Origin: Pseudomonas fluorescens
Lineage (GTDB): Bacteria; Pseudomonadota; Gammaproteobacteria; Pseudomonadales; Pseudomonadaceae
Reading direction: 5' to 3'
DNA length: 64,000 nt
Assembly: GCA_902825215.1 (NCBI GenBank)
Contig: LR782234.1
Coordinates: forward strand, 5,349,001 to 5,413,000
Part shown: piece by piece, positions 16,684-24,698 of the stretch
Position numbering within the stretch: the stretch's first letter is position 1
How the letters are laid out: the number at the start of each line of letters is the position of its first letter
Notes under the pieces: generated by a model
What the model was told of the DNA's origin: nothing
Databases searched by the model: none
What the model saw: only the letters and a program-made list of their open reading frames with translations
Translations under genes and position numbers: made by a program

Positions 16684-17931
16684 ATGACCCAGAACTCCGC
16701 CCCGATTACTGCTCACGTCGCCATCATCGGCGGTGGCCCCGCCGGCCTGATGGCCGCCGAAGTGCTGAGCCAGGCCGGCATCCGCGTGGATTTGTATGAC
16801 GGCATGCCCTCGGTGGGGCGTAAATTCCTGCTGGCCGGGGTCGGCGGCATGAACATCACCCACTCCGAACCTTACCCGGCCTTCCTCTCGCGCTACGCCG
16901 AACGCGCACCGCACATCGCCCCGCTGCTGCGCGGTTTTGACGCTGATGCGTTGTGCCAGTGGATTCATGCGCTGGGCATCGAAACCTTCATCGGCAGCTC
17001 CGGCCGCGTATTTCCCACCGACATGAAAGCCGCCCCGCTGCTGCGCGCCTGGCTCAAGCGGCTGCGCGACAGCGGTGTGGTTATCCACACCCGTCACCGC
17101 TGGCTCGGCTGGGATGAACACGGCGCCTTGCGCATCGACAGCCCGGACGGCGAAATCCGCGTCAGCCCCGACGCTACCTTGCTGGCCCTCGGCGGCGGCA
17201 GTTGGTCGCGCCTGGGCTCGGATGGCGCCTGGATGTTGTCGCTGGAGCAGCGCGGCGTGGATCTGGCGCCGTTGCAGCCGAGTAATTGCGGCTTCGAGGT
17301 ACAGGCCTGGAGCGAATTGATGGTGAGCAAATTCGCCGGTGCGCCGCTGAAGAACGTCGCTATCGGCCTGGACGACGATGTGCCGCGCTTGGGCGAATGC
17401 GTGATCACCGCAACCGGCATCGAAGGCAGCCTGATCTATGCCCTGTCGGCGCCGATCCGTGAGGCAATCAATCGCTATGGCGCAGCGGTTATCCACATCG
17501 ATCTGCTGCCCGGTCGCCCTGTGGATAAATTGCAGGCGGCGTTGAGCAAACCGCGTGGTTCGCGCTCGATGGCCAAGCATCTGCACAGTCAGGTCGGGAT
17601 TGATGGGGTGAAAGCGGCGTTGTTGCGTGAGTTGACCGATGCCGAGACGTTCGCCGATCCAGCGCTGTTGGCCCGGGCGATCAAAGCACTGCCGCTGCCC
17701 TTGGTAAAAACCCGGCCGCTGGACGAAGCGATCAGCAGCGCCGGCGGGGTGACATTCGAGGCGATGGATGAGCGCTTGATGCTCAAGGCGCTGCCGGGGG
17801 TGTTTTGCGCCGGTGAAATGCTTGATTGGGAAGCGCCGACCGGAGGGTATTTGCTGACCGGGTGCTTTGCCAGTGGACGGGCGGCCGGGTTGGGAATGCT
17901 GCAATGGCTTAAAAGCAGCGGCAAGCTTTGA
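16684..17931 (+). CDS. TIGR03862-family flavoprotein (HI0933/YhiN-like)
   Basis: A 415-residue FAD-binding protein. The Rossmann motif VAIIGGGPAGLMAAEVL is at 12-28, followed by VGRKFLLAGVGGMNITH, the signature of the HI0933/YhiN group, and the C-terminal AGEMLDWEAPTGGYLLTGC closes the FAD site. The family is conserved but its reaction is unknown; it is annotated as a putative NAD(P)/FAD-dependent oxidoreductase. The gene contains three perfect DnaA boxes, and a fourth lies upstream. The stop is followed at once by AAGCTGC-type heptamer repeats and the convergent rhlE. No clear Shine-Dalgarno is visible before the ATG at 16684. Confidence 0.9.
   Translation: MTQNSAPITAHVAIIGGGPAGLMAAEVLSQAGIRVDLYDGMPSVGRKFLLAGVGGMNITHSEPYPAFLSRYAERAPHIAPLLRGFDADALCQWIHALGIETFIGSSGRVFPTDMKAAPLLRAWLKRLRDSGVVIHTRHRWLGWDEHGALRIDSPDGEIRVSPDATLLALGGGSWSRLGSDGAWMLSLEQRGVDLAPLQPSNCGFEVQAWSELMVSKFAGAPLKNVAIGLDDDVPRLGECVITATGIEGSLIYALSAPIREAINRYGAAVIHIDLLPGRPVDKLQAALSKPRGSRSMAKHLHSQVGIDGVKAALLRELTDAETFADPALLARAIKALPLPLVKTRPLDEAISSAGGVTFEAMDERLMLKALPGVFCAGEMLDWEAPTGGYLLTGCFASGRAAGLGMLQWLKSSGKL
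17081..17089 (+). promoter_or_regulatory. Perfect DnaA box within the flavoprotein gene
   Basis: TTATCCACA, encoding part of a Val-Ile-His-Thr stretch. Part of the cluster from 16428 to 17528. Confidence 0.35.
17489..17497 (+). promoter_or_regulatory. Perfect DnaA box within the flavoprotein gene
   Basis: TTATCCACA, again read as Val-Ile-His in the protein. It lies 31 bp (start to start) from an inverted box at 17520-17528. Confidence 0.35.
17520..17528 (-). promoter_or_regulatory. Perfect DnaA box within the flavoprotein gene
   Basis: TGTGGATAA on the plus strand. With the box at 17489 it forms a head-to-head pair about three helical turns apart. Confidence 0.35.
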
Positions 17932-17935
17932 GCCG

Positions 17936-18014
17936 CAAGCTGCAAGCTGCAAGCTGCAAGCCAAAGCAAAGCGCTTCTAACTTGCAGCTTGCAGCTTGCC
18001 ACTCGAAGCTGCTT
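17936..18014. repeat. GCAAGCT heptamer repeats between convergent genes
   Basis: GCAAGCT repeats in tandem (17936-17963, the last copy imperfect), then the inverted form AGCTTGC at about 17980-18000. The halves can fold into one long hairpin between the stop codons of the flavoprotein gene and rhlE. The same heptamer family recurs at 36565-36632. Confidence 0.85.
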
Positions 18015-19355
18015 TTAAGGCTTACGCTTGCGCGGCCCGGTATTGAACACCGGCACCTTGCGCACTGGCTTGATCGACGGCTCCGGCGCTTGCGTATCAC
18101 CGCTGTCCACCCACTTGCCCAGATTGCGTTTACCACCGCCACCGCCCGACGCTTTTGGCTTTTTCGGTTTCTTCGGCTTCTTGATCACCTGACCGCTGGC
18201 ATCGGTGTCCGGTACGCGGTGCTCCGGCTCAAAATCCGGTTCGTTCTGGCGCTTCAAGGTCTGGCGCGTGAGCATTTCGATGGCCGAGAGCATGTTCACT
18301 TCGTCGGCACACACCAGCGAGATCGCCTCACCGGTAGCACCTGCGCGGCCAGTCCGGCCGATGCGGTGAATGTAATCCTCGGCGACGATCGGCAGATCGA
18401 AGTTCACCACCAGCGGCAAATCCTCAATGTCCAGACCACGGGCAGCGACGTCGGTCGCGACCAGAATCTGCACTTCGCTGAGCTTGAACCGGTCCAGCGC
18501 ACGCTGGCGGGTCGCCTGTGGTTTGTCGCCATGGATACCGTCGGCGTTGACGCCCAGGCCCTGGAGTTTTTCCACCAGCGCATCGACACCGTTGCGGGTC
18601 TTGGCGAACACCAGCACTTGCTTCCACTTGTTCTTGCGCATCAGGTGCACGAACAGTTCGGCCTTGCGCTTCTTGTCCACCGTGACGATCCATTGCTTGA
18701 CCGTGTTGGCCGCCACGTTGCGCGGGCTGACTTCGACGGTTAGCGGATCGTTGAGCATCTGCCCGGCCAGCAGGCGGATGTCATCGGAGAAGGTTGCGGA
18801 GAACAGCAGGGTCTGGCGCTTTTTCGGCAGCATGCGGTAGATGTTCGCCAGTTCTTCAGAGAAGCCCAGGTCGAGCATACGGTCGGCTTCATCCAGCACC
18901 AGCGTTTGCAGCTGATTGAGCTTCAGCGCGTTCTGGCGGAACAGGTCGATCAAGCGACCGGGCGTGGCGACCAGCACATCGACGCCGCCGCGCAGCTTCA
19001 TCATCTGCGGGTTGATGCTGACACCGCCGTACACCGCATAAGTGCGCAGCGGCAGGTTTTCCGCGTACTGGCGCACGGCTTCGTGGACCTGTTCGGCCAG
19101 CTCGCGGGTCGGCACCAGAATCAGCGCACGCGCCGAGTTGGCGGTGACTTTCGGCCCTTCCATGGCCAGCAACTGCAGCAGTGGCAAGGCGAAACCGGCG
19201 GTTTTGCCGGTGCCGGTCTGGGCCGCCGCCATCAGGTCGCGACCGGCCAGCACGGCCGGAATGGCTTGCGCCTGCACCGGCGTCGGGGTCTGGTAGCCGA
19301 GCGTCTCGAGGGAGCGCAGCAAGGGTTCGATCAGGCCAAGGGAGGCGAAAGTCAT
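18015..19355 (-). CDS. rhlE: DEAD-box RNA helicase, RhlE family
   Basis: A 446-residue ATP-dependent RNA helicase. It shows the Q motif (TPTPVQAQAIP), Walker A AQTGTGKT at 45-52, PTRELAEQV, TPGRL, DEAD at 155-158, SAT at 186-188, the RecA2 motifs ATDVAARGLDIEDL and HRIGRTGR at 330-337, then a basic Lys/Pro/Gly-rich tail (about 395-446) that probably binds RNA. It acts on structured RNA in ribosome assembly or mRNA decay. Pseudomonas has several RhlE paralogs; the context suggests the PA3950-like copy (from memory). The ATG at 19355 begins the usual MTFASLGL; it has no strong Shine-Dalgarno, and a TTG at 19391 is the only longer option. Confidence 0.92.
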   Translation of the reverse strand: MTFASLGLIEPLLRSLETLGYQTPTPVQAQAIPAVLAGRDLMAAAQTGTGKTAGFALPLLQLLAMEGPKVTANSARALILVPTRELAEQVHEAVRQYAENLPLRTYAVYGGVSINPQMMKLRGGVDVLVATPGRLIDLFRQNALKLNQLQTLVLDEADRMLDLGFSEELANIYRMLPKKRQTLLFSATFSDDIRLLAGQMLNDPLTVEVSPRNVAANTVKQWIVTVDKKRKAELFVHLMRKNKWKQVLVFAKTRNGVDALVEKLQGLGVNADGIHGDKPQATRQRALDRFKLSEVQILVATDVAARGLDIEDLPLVVNFDLPIVAEDYIHRIGRTGRAGATGEAISLVCADEVNMLSAIEMLTRQTLKRQNEPDFEPEHRVPDTDASGQVIKKPKKPKKPKASGGGGGKRNLGKWVDSGDTQAPEPSIKPVRKVPVFNTGPRKRKP

Positions 19356-19407
19356 GGGAGTACCGTAGGAAAAAATGACGCGGGGATGCAATGCCGCGCA
19401 GTTTACC

Positions 19408-20343
19408 CTAATTCGTCCGCGCTTCCGTCGGATCGGCTTGCGCCTCCTCGACCGGTACTTGTTTCGGCCGACGCCACTGCGGCAGGCTGATCAGCAATAC
19501 GGCGCTGATGATCACCAGCATCGCCAGCGCTTCTTCGATACCAATGGTCTCGCCGACAAACACGATCCCCAGCAACACGGCTACCGCCGGGTTGACGTAG
19601 GCATAACTGGTCGCCGCCGCCGGGCGCACATGCTTGAGCAGGTACATGTAGGAATTGAAGGCGATGATCGAGCCGAAGAAAATCAGGTAGGCCAGCGCCA
19701 GCCAGCCTTCGACCGGCGGCAGCGCTTGCAGGTGTTCACCGCTCACCGCGCTGCCGATCAGCAGCACGACACCGCCGACCAGCATTTCCACCGCGCTGGC
19801 CATGGCCCCCTGCGGCAACGGCAGATATTTACTCCACACCGAACCGAACGCCCAGGTCGCCGCAGCGAAAATCAACAATGCGGCGCCCAGCGGGCTGGAT
19901 TGCAGGTTGGAGCCCATGTTGAGCATGGCGATGCCGATAATCCCCAACGCTACCCCGGCCCACTCGAGACGGGTGTTGCGCGCGCCCCAGAAATAGCCGA
20001 ACAACAAGGTGAACAGCGGCACCGTCGCCACCGCCAGCGCCGCCACGCCGGAAGCCACACCGGTGTGCTCGGCCACGCTCACCGCGCCGTTACCGAAACT
20101 GAGCAGCAAAATCCCGATCAGCCCCGCCGCCTTCCACTGCGCCCAGGTCGGCGCCGGCGCACCGCGCCAGCGCAGAAAGGCGTACATCAACGTGCCGGCA
20201 ATCACGAAGCGCACCCCACCCAGCATCAGCGGCGGCCAGTATTCAACGCCGATGCGGATCACCAGATAGGTCGATCCCCAGATCACATACAACGCAAAAA
20301 ATGCGGCGATCAAAGGCAAGGAAAAACGGCGCAGGGCAGGCAT
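19408..20343 (-). CDS. yedA: Drug/metabolite exporter, YedA-like (EamA family)
   Basis: A 311-residue inner-membrane protein with ten hydrophobic helices in two EamA repeats. Helix 1 contains ALYVIWGSTYLVIRIGVE, a hallmark of the YedA/RhaT-like DMT exporters. The second repeat contains AWFGSVWSKYLPLP-like and AAATSYAYVNPAVAVLLG segments. The predicted role is export of small metabolites; the substrate is unknown. The C terminus is a charged cytoplasmic tail. I chose the ATG at 20343; the frame beyond it to 20520 is not hydrophobic and overlaps repeats. Confidence 0.85.
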   Translation of the reverse strand: MPALRRFSLPLIAAFFALYVIWGSTYLVIRIGVEYWPPLMLGGVRFVIAGTLMYAFLRWRGAPAPTWAQWKAAGLIGILLLSFGNGAVSVAEHTGVASGVAALAVATVPLFTLLFGYFWGARNTRLEWAGVALGIIGIAMLNMGSNLQSSPLGAALLIFAAATWAFGSVWSKYLPLPQGAMASAVEMLVGGVVLLIGSAVSGEHLQALPPVEGWLALAYLIFFGSIIAFNSYMYLLKHVRPAAATSYAYVNPAVAVLLGIVFVGETIGIEEALAMLVIISAVLLISLPQWRRPKQVPVEEAQADPTEARTN

Positions 20344-20486
20344 GGGCAGCTCGACGGTCAGTGTCAGGAAATTGAGTATTCTAGAAAGGCGCGCCAGTAA
20401 AAATAAGTTACAAAACCTGTTTATCGCGCCGGTACACTTTTGCATGAAAGCAGCTGAGCACCATGAGGCTCGCTCCCATGGAATTG

Positions 20487-20598
20487 GATCGTTCCCACGC
20501 GCAGCAAAGGAATGCCTCAACGGACGCTCCGCGTTCGGCTTTGAAAGGGACGCGGAGCGTCCCGGGCTGCATTCCCACGCAGAGCGTGGGAACGATCA
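20487..20598. repeat. Composite palindromic repeat of GTTCCCACGC type
   Basis: Contains a 13-bp perfect stem, GGACGCTCCGCGT (20522-20534) with ACGCGGAGCGTCC (20550-20562), then a second hairpin TTCCCACGC-AGA-GCGTGGGAA (20572-20592). A degenerate copy, GATCGTTCCCACGC, starts at 20488. It is distinct from the REP family elsewhere in the window. Confidence 0.85.
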
Positions 20599-20614
20599 GT
20601 GGTTGTGCCCCGGA

Positions 20615-21220
20615 TCAGCGGTAGCGCAGCAAGTGTTCGTTGACCTTGGCAGCGGGGACTTTCTGCAATTTGCACAGCAGGTCATGGTTCAGCTCGCGCA
20701 CGCCGTGCTTGTGCCGCAACTCGTCGGCCAGATGCGCCATCAGGTTGGCCGCCATTTCGGCGTCGGCCATGGCCCGGTGAGCCTGGCCAGTGTGTGGCAA
20801 GCTGGCGAAGGTGGTGAGGGTGCCGAGTTTGTGATTGGGTGCTGCCGGCATCAAGCGCCGTGCCAGCAACAAGGAGCAGGCAAAATTCTGCAAACGGGTG
20901 CGTTTGATCCGTCCCAGTTCAAAGTCCCAGAACTTCTGATCGAACGAGGCGTTGTGCGCCAGCAGTGGCGTGCAACCGACGAATTCGTTGACCTCTTCCA
21001 TCACCCGCTCGGCGGGCGGCGCACTGCGTAGCATGGCGTTGCTGATGCCGGTCAGTTGTTCGATAAACGCCGGGACGCGTACGCCAGCGTTCATCAAGCT
21101 TTGATAACGCTCGACGATGCGGCCGTTTTCCAGCATGACCACAGCGATTTCCGTGGCACGGCAGTTGCTGTTCGGCGCCAGGCCCGTGGTTTCAAAGTCG
21201 ATGACTGCAATGCGTTCCAA
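20615..21220 (-). CDS. DnaQ-like 3'-5' exonuclease (DEDDh)
   Basis: A 201-residue exonuclease of the DEDDh class. Exo I is IDFETTG with Asp8 and Glu10, exo II HNASFD with Asp94, and exo III HRAMADAEM with His148 and Asp153, so all metal and general-base residues are present. It could proofread or degrade single-stranded DNA or RNA. No ATG is available at the N terminus. A TTG at 21220, giving the family-like MERIAVIDFE with CGGAG about 11 bases upstream, fits better than the TTG at 21241. The NYN-domain gene lies just upstream in the same direction (gap about 34 bp), so the two nucleases may form an operon. Confidence 0.85.
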   Translation of the reverse strand: MERIAVIDFETTGLAPNSNCRATEIAVVMLENGRIVERYQSLMNAGVRVPAFIEQLTGISNAMLRSAPPAERVMEEVNEFVGCTPLLAHNASFDQKFWDFELGRIKRTRLQNFACSLLLARRLMPAAPNHKLGTLTTFASLPHTGQAHRAMADAEMAANLMAHLADELRHKHGVRELNHDLLCKLQKVPAAKVNEHLLRYR

Positions 21221-21254
21221 ACCGGGTTCAACTCCGTTCAATCAATGCTTGAGC

Positions 21255-21734
21255 TTAATTCTTCAGCAGCAACGCGCCTTCGATCGGCACGTAGCGGCTG
21301 GCGGCGCGGATCAGCGAGTTGGCGGTCAGGCCGGGTACGCCGTAAGCCACCGCTTGCACGCCGTGTTTGCTGATGATGCGTTCGAGCAGCATGTCGAAAT
21401 CGCCGTCACCGGAGGCTAGCACCACTTCATCGACGTGATCGGCGGCGTCCATGATGTCGAGGGTGATGCCCACGTCCCAGTCGCCCTTGGCCGAGCCGTC
21501 GCTGCGCTGGATGTAGGGCTTGAGTTTCACGGTGAAACCGAGGTTGCGCAGGATCTGCTGAAATTGCTGCTGCTTGCTGTCGCCGCGATCGATTGCGTAG
21601 GCGTAGGCCTCGACGATCTGCCCGTCCTTGCTGATATCGGCCCACAACGCGGCGTAGTTGAAATGGCAACCATAGGCCTGACGCACGGTGTAGTAGAGGT
21701 TCTGCACGTCGGCGAACACTGCGATTTTTTTCAC
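21255..21734 (-). CDS. NYN-domain (LabA/DUF88) predicted RNase
   Basis: A 159-residue protein consisting of a single NYN domain, a PIN-like nuclease fold. Acidic residues that would bind metal are Asp9 (FADVQN), Asp87 (GDWDVG) and Asp110/Asp112/Asp114 (ASGDGDFD). Asn12 is also conserved in the family. LabA-type proteins are predicted endoribonucleases; the substrate is unknown. The start is GTG at 21734, supported by AGGAA six bases upstream and by the exact family start MKKIAVFAD. Confidence 0.9.
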   Translation of the reverse strand: MKKIAVFADVQNLYYTVRQAYGCHFNYAALWADISKDGQIVEAYAYAIDRGDSKQQQFQQILRNLGFTVKLKPYIQRSDGSAKGDWDVGITLDIMDAADHVDEVVLASGDGDFDMLLERIISKHGVQAVAYGVPGLTANSLIRAASRYVPIEGALLLKN

Positions 21735-21873
21735 CGGAGTTCCTGTGGGTGCGCACGCGCACGAAGCGGGATCAGGCGATCAGGCCCGAAAAAGGCGCTC
21801 AGTATGCCAGCCTGAAGGAGGGTTCCGCGAATAATCGGCCCGAAGCCCCGCAGGGCTCCGGACGAATGGTGAA

Positions 21874-22635
21874 TCAGACGAAGGAGTCGTCGTCATCGAA
21901 GAATGACGAATTGTCACTGCTGTAATCGGCGTCGCTGAAACCGCCCTGGTCATTGCCCGAGTAACCGTTGTCCGCCACGCGCTGGTCATCGCCCCAGCCG
22001 TTGTTGCTCTGGTCGGCGACCTGCGCCGGCTCTTCCTTGATCACCTCAACGATTTCTTCCGGTTGCTGGTTATGGTGGAACAGGCTGCTGATGCCCTGCG
22101 CCAGCATCACACCGCCGGCCACACCGGCCGCGGTTTTCAAAGCGCCGCCGAGGAAGCTGCTACCTGCCGCAGGCGCCGCTTGTTGCGCGTAGTTGGGCGG
22201 CGCGGTGCCGAAGTTCTGCTGGGGCGCTGGAGCCTGGAAGCTCTGCTGCGGCGCCGGCTCGCGCCAGCCACCCGTGGATGCCGGAGCGGTACCTTGCGTC
22301 GGCGCCGGGCGCGAACTGCCGCCGCCAAAGATGCTCGACAGGAAGCCACCGCCAGCGCTCGCTGCGGGTGCGGCACCTTGCGCCTTGGCTGACTGCAACT
22401 CGGCCTGCAAGCGCTGCACCTGCTGAGTCAGTTGCTGGTTCTGTTCATTGAGGCTCTTGAGCGCCGCCTCTTGCACCAGAATCGCCTGGGTCATGAAATA
22501 GCCTGCCGCCGGCTGGCGCGTCAGGTGTTCCTTGATCCGCGCCTCGGCCTGGGCGTCACGCGGGGCTGCCTCCGTTTCGGCCTGTTGCAGCCGGGAAAAC
22601 AGTCCATCGATCAGGGTTTGCTCTTCGCTGTTCAT
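21874..22635 (-). CDS. DUF2076 domain protein
   Basis: A 253-residue protein. Residues 1-90 form an acidic, helical segment (EEQTLIDGLFSRLQQAE, then a coiled coil with NQQLTQQVQRLQAELQ), followed by a Gly/Ala/Pro/Gln-rich low-complexity linker. A glycine-alanine segment (GGALKTAAGVAGGVMLAQG) could be a membrane-interacting helix, and the tail is very acidic (SSFFDDDDSFV). This is the layout of DUF2076, often named periplasmic ligand-binding sensor protein, although I see no clear signal peptide and function is unknown. The ATG at 22635 starts the conserved MNSEEQTLI; the frame extends upstream but without similarity. Confidence 0.85.
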   Translation of the reverse strand: MNSEEQTLIDGLFSRLQQAETEAAPRDAQAEARIKEHLTRQPAAGYFMTQAILVQEAALKSLNEQNQQLTQQVQRLQAELQSAKAQGAAPAASAGGGFLSSIFGGGSSRPAPTQGTAPASTGGWREPAPQQSFQAPAPQQNFGTAPPNYAQQAAPAAGSSFLGGALKTAAGVAGGVMLAQGISSLFHHNQQPEEIVEVIKEEPAQVADQSNNGWGDDQRVADNGYSGNDQGGFSDADYSSDNSSFFDDDDSFV

Positions 22636-22812
22636 GGCGACCTCGTAGATTGCCGGTAATAACATGCCCTCGCCCACTCTGGGCGTGGTGCTCTCCTGTA
22701 ATGGAGACAGTGACAAAACGTTTCAATGACCTTTACCGAATGTTTACGTTTGTGTCGCCCCGCGTTGCATCGGTTAAAGTGAGCCACTGTTTTCGACCTG
22801 CGATACCGACTG

Positions 22813-23487
22813 ATGAATGCCCTCGAAGTACTGCGCGACTCTTTGTATTTTTTCAAACGCCATCTGGGCAGCATCGTGCAGTTGTGCCTGCCGCTGGTGA
22901 TCGTCGAGGCTTTCTTGCAGCAGGCGGTCGATCACGCCAGCGGGCCGGACACCTTCGCCGGGGTCAGCATCATCGTCGGTCTGCTGGTTTACCCGTTGTA
23001 CACCGCGGCACTGATCCTGTTTCTCGATGCCCGCAGCCGTGGCGAGTCGCCGCGCAACCGCGACCTGCTGGCGATGGCGGCGACCCTTTGGCCGCGCTTC
23101 GCCCTGCTGACCGCACTCAACACCTTGCTGATTCTGCTTGGCCTGTCGTTGTACTTCCTGCCGGGCCTGATGCTGATGGTCATGCTCGCGTTCGGCGAGT
23201 ATCTGCTGGTGCTGCGCGGTCTGGGCCCGTTGCAGGCGATGAAGGAAAGCCTGCGCCTGACGCGTGGGCATTTCTGGCGAATCCTGCTGTGCATTCTTTG
23301 CGTGATGACCCCGCTGTGGCTGCTCAAAGGCGCAACGCTGGCGGTTTATCCCGAGCCGCAAAATCCGCTGATCGCGGTGCTGATCGACAGCGCTCACAGC
23401 TTCCTGCAACTGTTCACCAGTGTCGTCCTGTTCCGCCTGTTCATGCTGATCAGCGAATTGCCTGACAAGCGTGACGGAACGATCTGA
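22813..23487 (+). CDS. YciC-family inner-membrane protein
   Basis: A 224-residue integral membrane protein of the UPF0259/YciC family with about six hydrophobic segments. The start NALEVLRDSLYFFKRHLG and the central GLGPLQAMKESLRLTRGHFWR are family signatures. Function is not established; E. coli YciC has been connected with the envelope and stress. It is divergent from the DUF2076 gene with a 177-bp shared upstream region. Confidence 0.85.
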   Translation: MNALEVLRDSLYFFKRHLGSIVQLCLPLVIVEAFLQQAVDHASGPDTFAGVSIIVGLLVYPLYTAALILFLDARSRGESPRNRDLLAMAATLWPRFALLTALNTLLILLGLSLYFLPGLMLMVMLAFGEYLLVLRGLGPLQAMKESLRLTRGHFWRILLCILCVMTPLWLLKGATLAVYPEPQNPLIAVLIDSAHSFLQLFTSVVLFRLFMLISELPDKRDGTI

Positions 23488-23562
23488 CCGCGCAGCGCTT
23501 GGGCTTCGCGCCGCCCGTCAGGTATGCTCGGGGCCACTTTCTGTAACGCTATAAGCCGAGCC

Positions 23563-24642
23563 ATGACCCGTCTACTGCGCTACTCGTTGTTGTTCGTTGT
23601 ACTGGCCATCGTGGTGATCGGCGCGCTGATCTTCAGCCTGACCTGGCGCCCCGACGCCCGCGAAACCCTGCCGGTCAGTTGCACCGCAACGGCCCCGACA
23701 CTGGTGCCGGGCCAGGCGCTGAAGGTCATGATCTGGAACGTGCAATACCTGGCCGGCAAACGTTATGTGTTCTGGAACGACCTGGCCCAAGGCAACGACG
23801 AAGCACCGACTGCCGAAGACATGGCGTTCAGCCTCGATGAAGTGGCGCGGGTGATCCGCGATGAGCAGCCCGACGTGGTATTGCTCCAGGAACTCGACGA
23901 CGGTGCCAAGGCCAGCGACTACCAGAACCAGCTCAAGCTGTTGCAGGAACGGGTCGCCGATCTGTATCCGTGCAGCGTCAGCGCGTTCGACTGGAAAGCC
24001 GACTTCGTCCCCGAGCCGCAGATTTTCGGCAGCGTTGGCCGACAATTGGCGACCCTCAGCCGCTATCGCATCGAACACGCCGAACGCCTGCAGTTGCCGG
24101 TCGCCGACGCCAATCTCATCAGCCGCCAGTTCCAGCCCAGGGATGCCTTGCTGGTCAGCAAACTGCCGCTGAGCGATGGCGGGCAATTGACCGTCTTCAA
24201 TACGCATCTGGAACACGCCAGCCAACCGGACGCGACCTTGCAGGCGCAAGTGAGCGCGGTGGCCAAGGTGCTCGACAAGTACGAAAGCCAGGGCTTGCCG
24301 TGGCTGATTGGCGGCGACTTCAATCTGCTGCCGCTGGGCCAGTACCGACGCCTCCCAACCGAGCAGCGCACGCCCTACTCGGCCGACAGCGAGTTGCATC
24401 TGCTGTGGGACAAGTACCCGATGATTCCCACCAACAATGAAGCTGGCGGCATCGACCGCGCCAAGTGGCTGACCCATTATCCCAACGATCCCGGCCTGAA
24501 CGGCCCGGACCGTACCGTCGACTACCTGTTCTACAGCCCGAAGATCAAACGGCTCGAAGCGCGGGTGCGCCAGGACGATACGTTGCGCATTTCCGATCAT
24601 TTGCCGGTGATCGCGCGCTTCCTGTTACCCGCCGCGCCTTAG
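23563..24642 (+). CDS. Membrane-anchored endonuclease/exonuclease/phosphatase family protein
   Basis: A 359-residue protein with an N-terminal signal anchor (LLRYSLLFVVLAIVVIGALI, 4-23) and an EEP catalytic domain from about residue 50. Motifs include MIWNVQYL (Asn59), VVLLQELDD (Glu110), a central GGDFNLLP and the C-terminal ISDHLPV (Asp345, His346). These are the metal-binding and catalytic positions of DNase I/inositol-phosphatase-like enzymes. Its location at or outside the inner membrane suggests hydrolysis of a phosphodiester such as a lipid headgroup or extracellular nucleic acid; the substrate is not defined. I chose the ATG at 23563; upstream residues to 23524 are not typical. Confidence 0.85.
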   Translation: MTRLLRYSLLFVVLAIVVIGALIFSLTWRPDARETLPVSCTATAPTLVPGQALKVMIWNVQYLAGKRYVFWNDLAQGNDEAPTAEDMAFSLDEVARVIRDEQPDVVLLQELDDGAKASDYQNQLKLLQERVADLYPCSVSAFDWKADFVPEPQIFGSVGRQLATLSRYRIEHAERLQLPVADANLISRQFQPRDALLVSKLPLSDGGQLTVFNTHLEHASQPDATLQAQVSAVAKVLDKYESQGLPWLIGGDFNLLPLGQYRRLPTEQRTPYSADSELHLLWDKYPMIPTNNEAGGIDRAKWLTHYPNDPGLNGPDRTVDYLFYSPKIKRLEARVRQDDTLRISDHLPVIARFLLPAAP

Positions 24643-24698
24643 TTGCACGGCTAACGACCGGTGTAGTCGACGCCCCCCGATTCACGACATGGAAAGCC

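Noticed and set aside
16428..17528. DnaA-box cluster as a replication origin
   Set aside because: No dnaA, dnaN, parAB or AT-rich unwinding region is nearby, and most boxes are inside a coding sequence.
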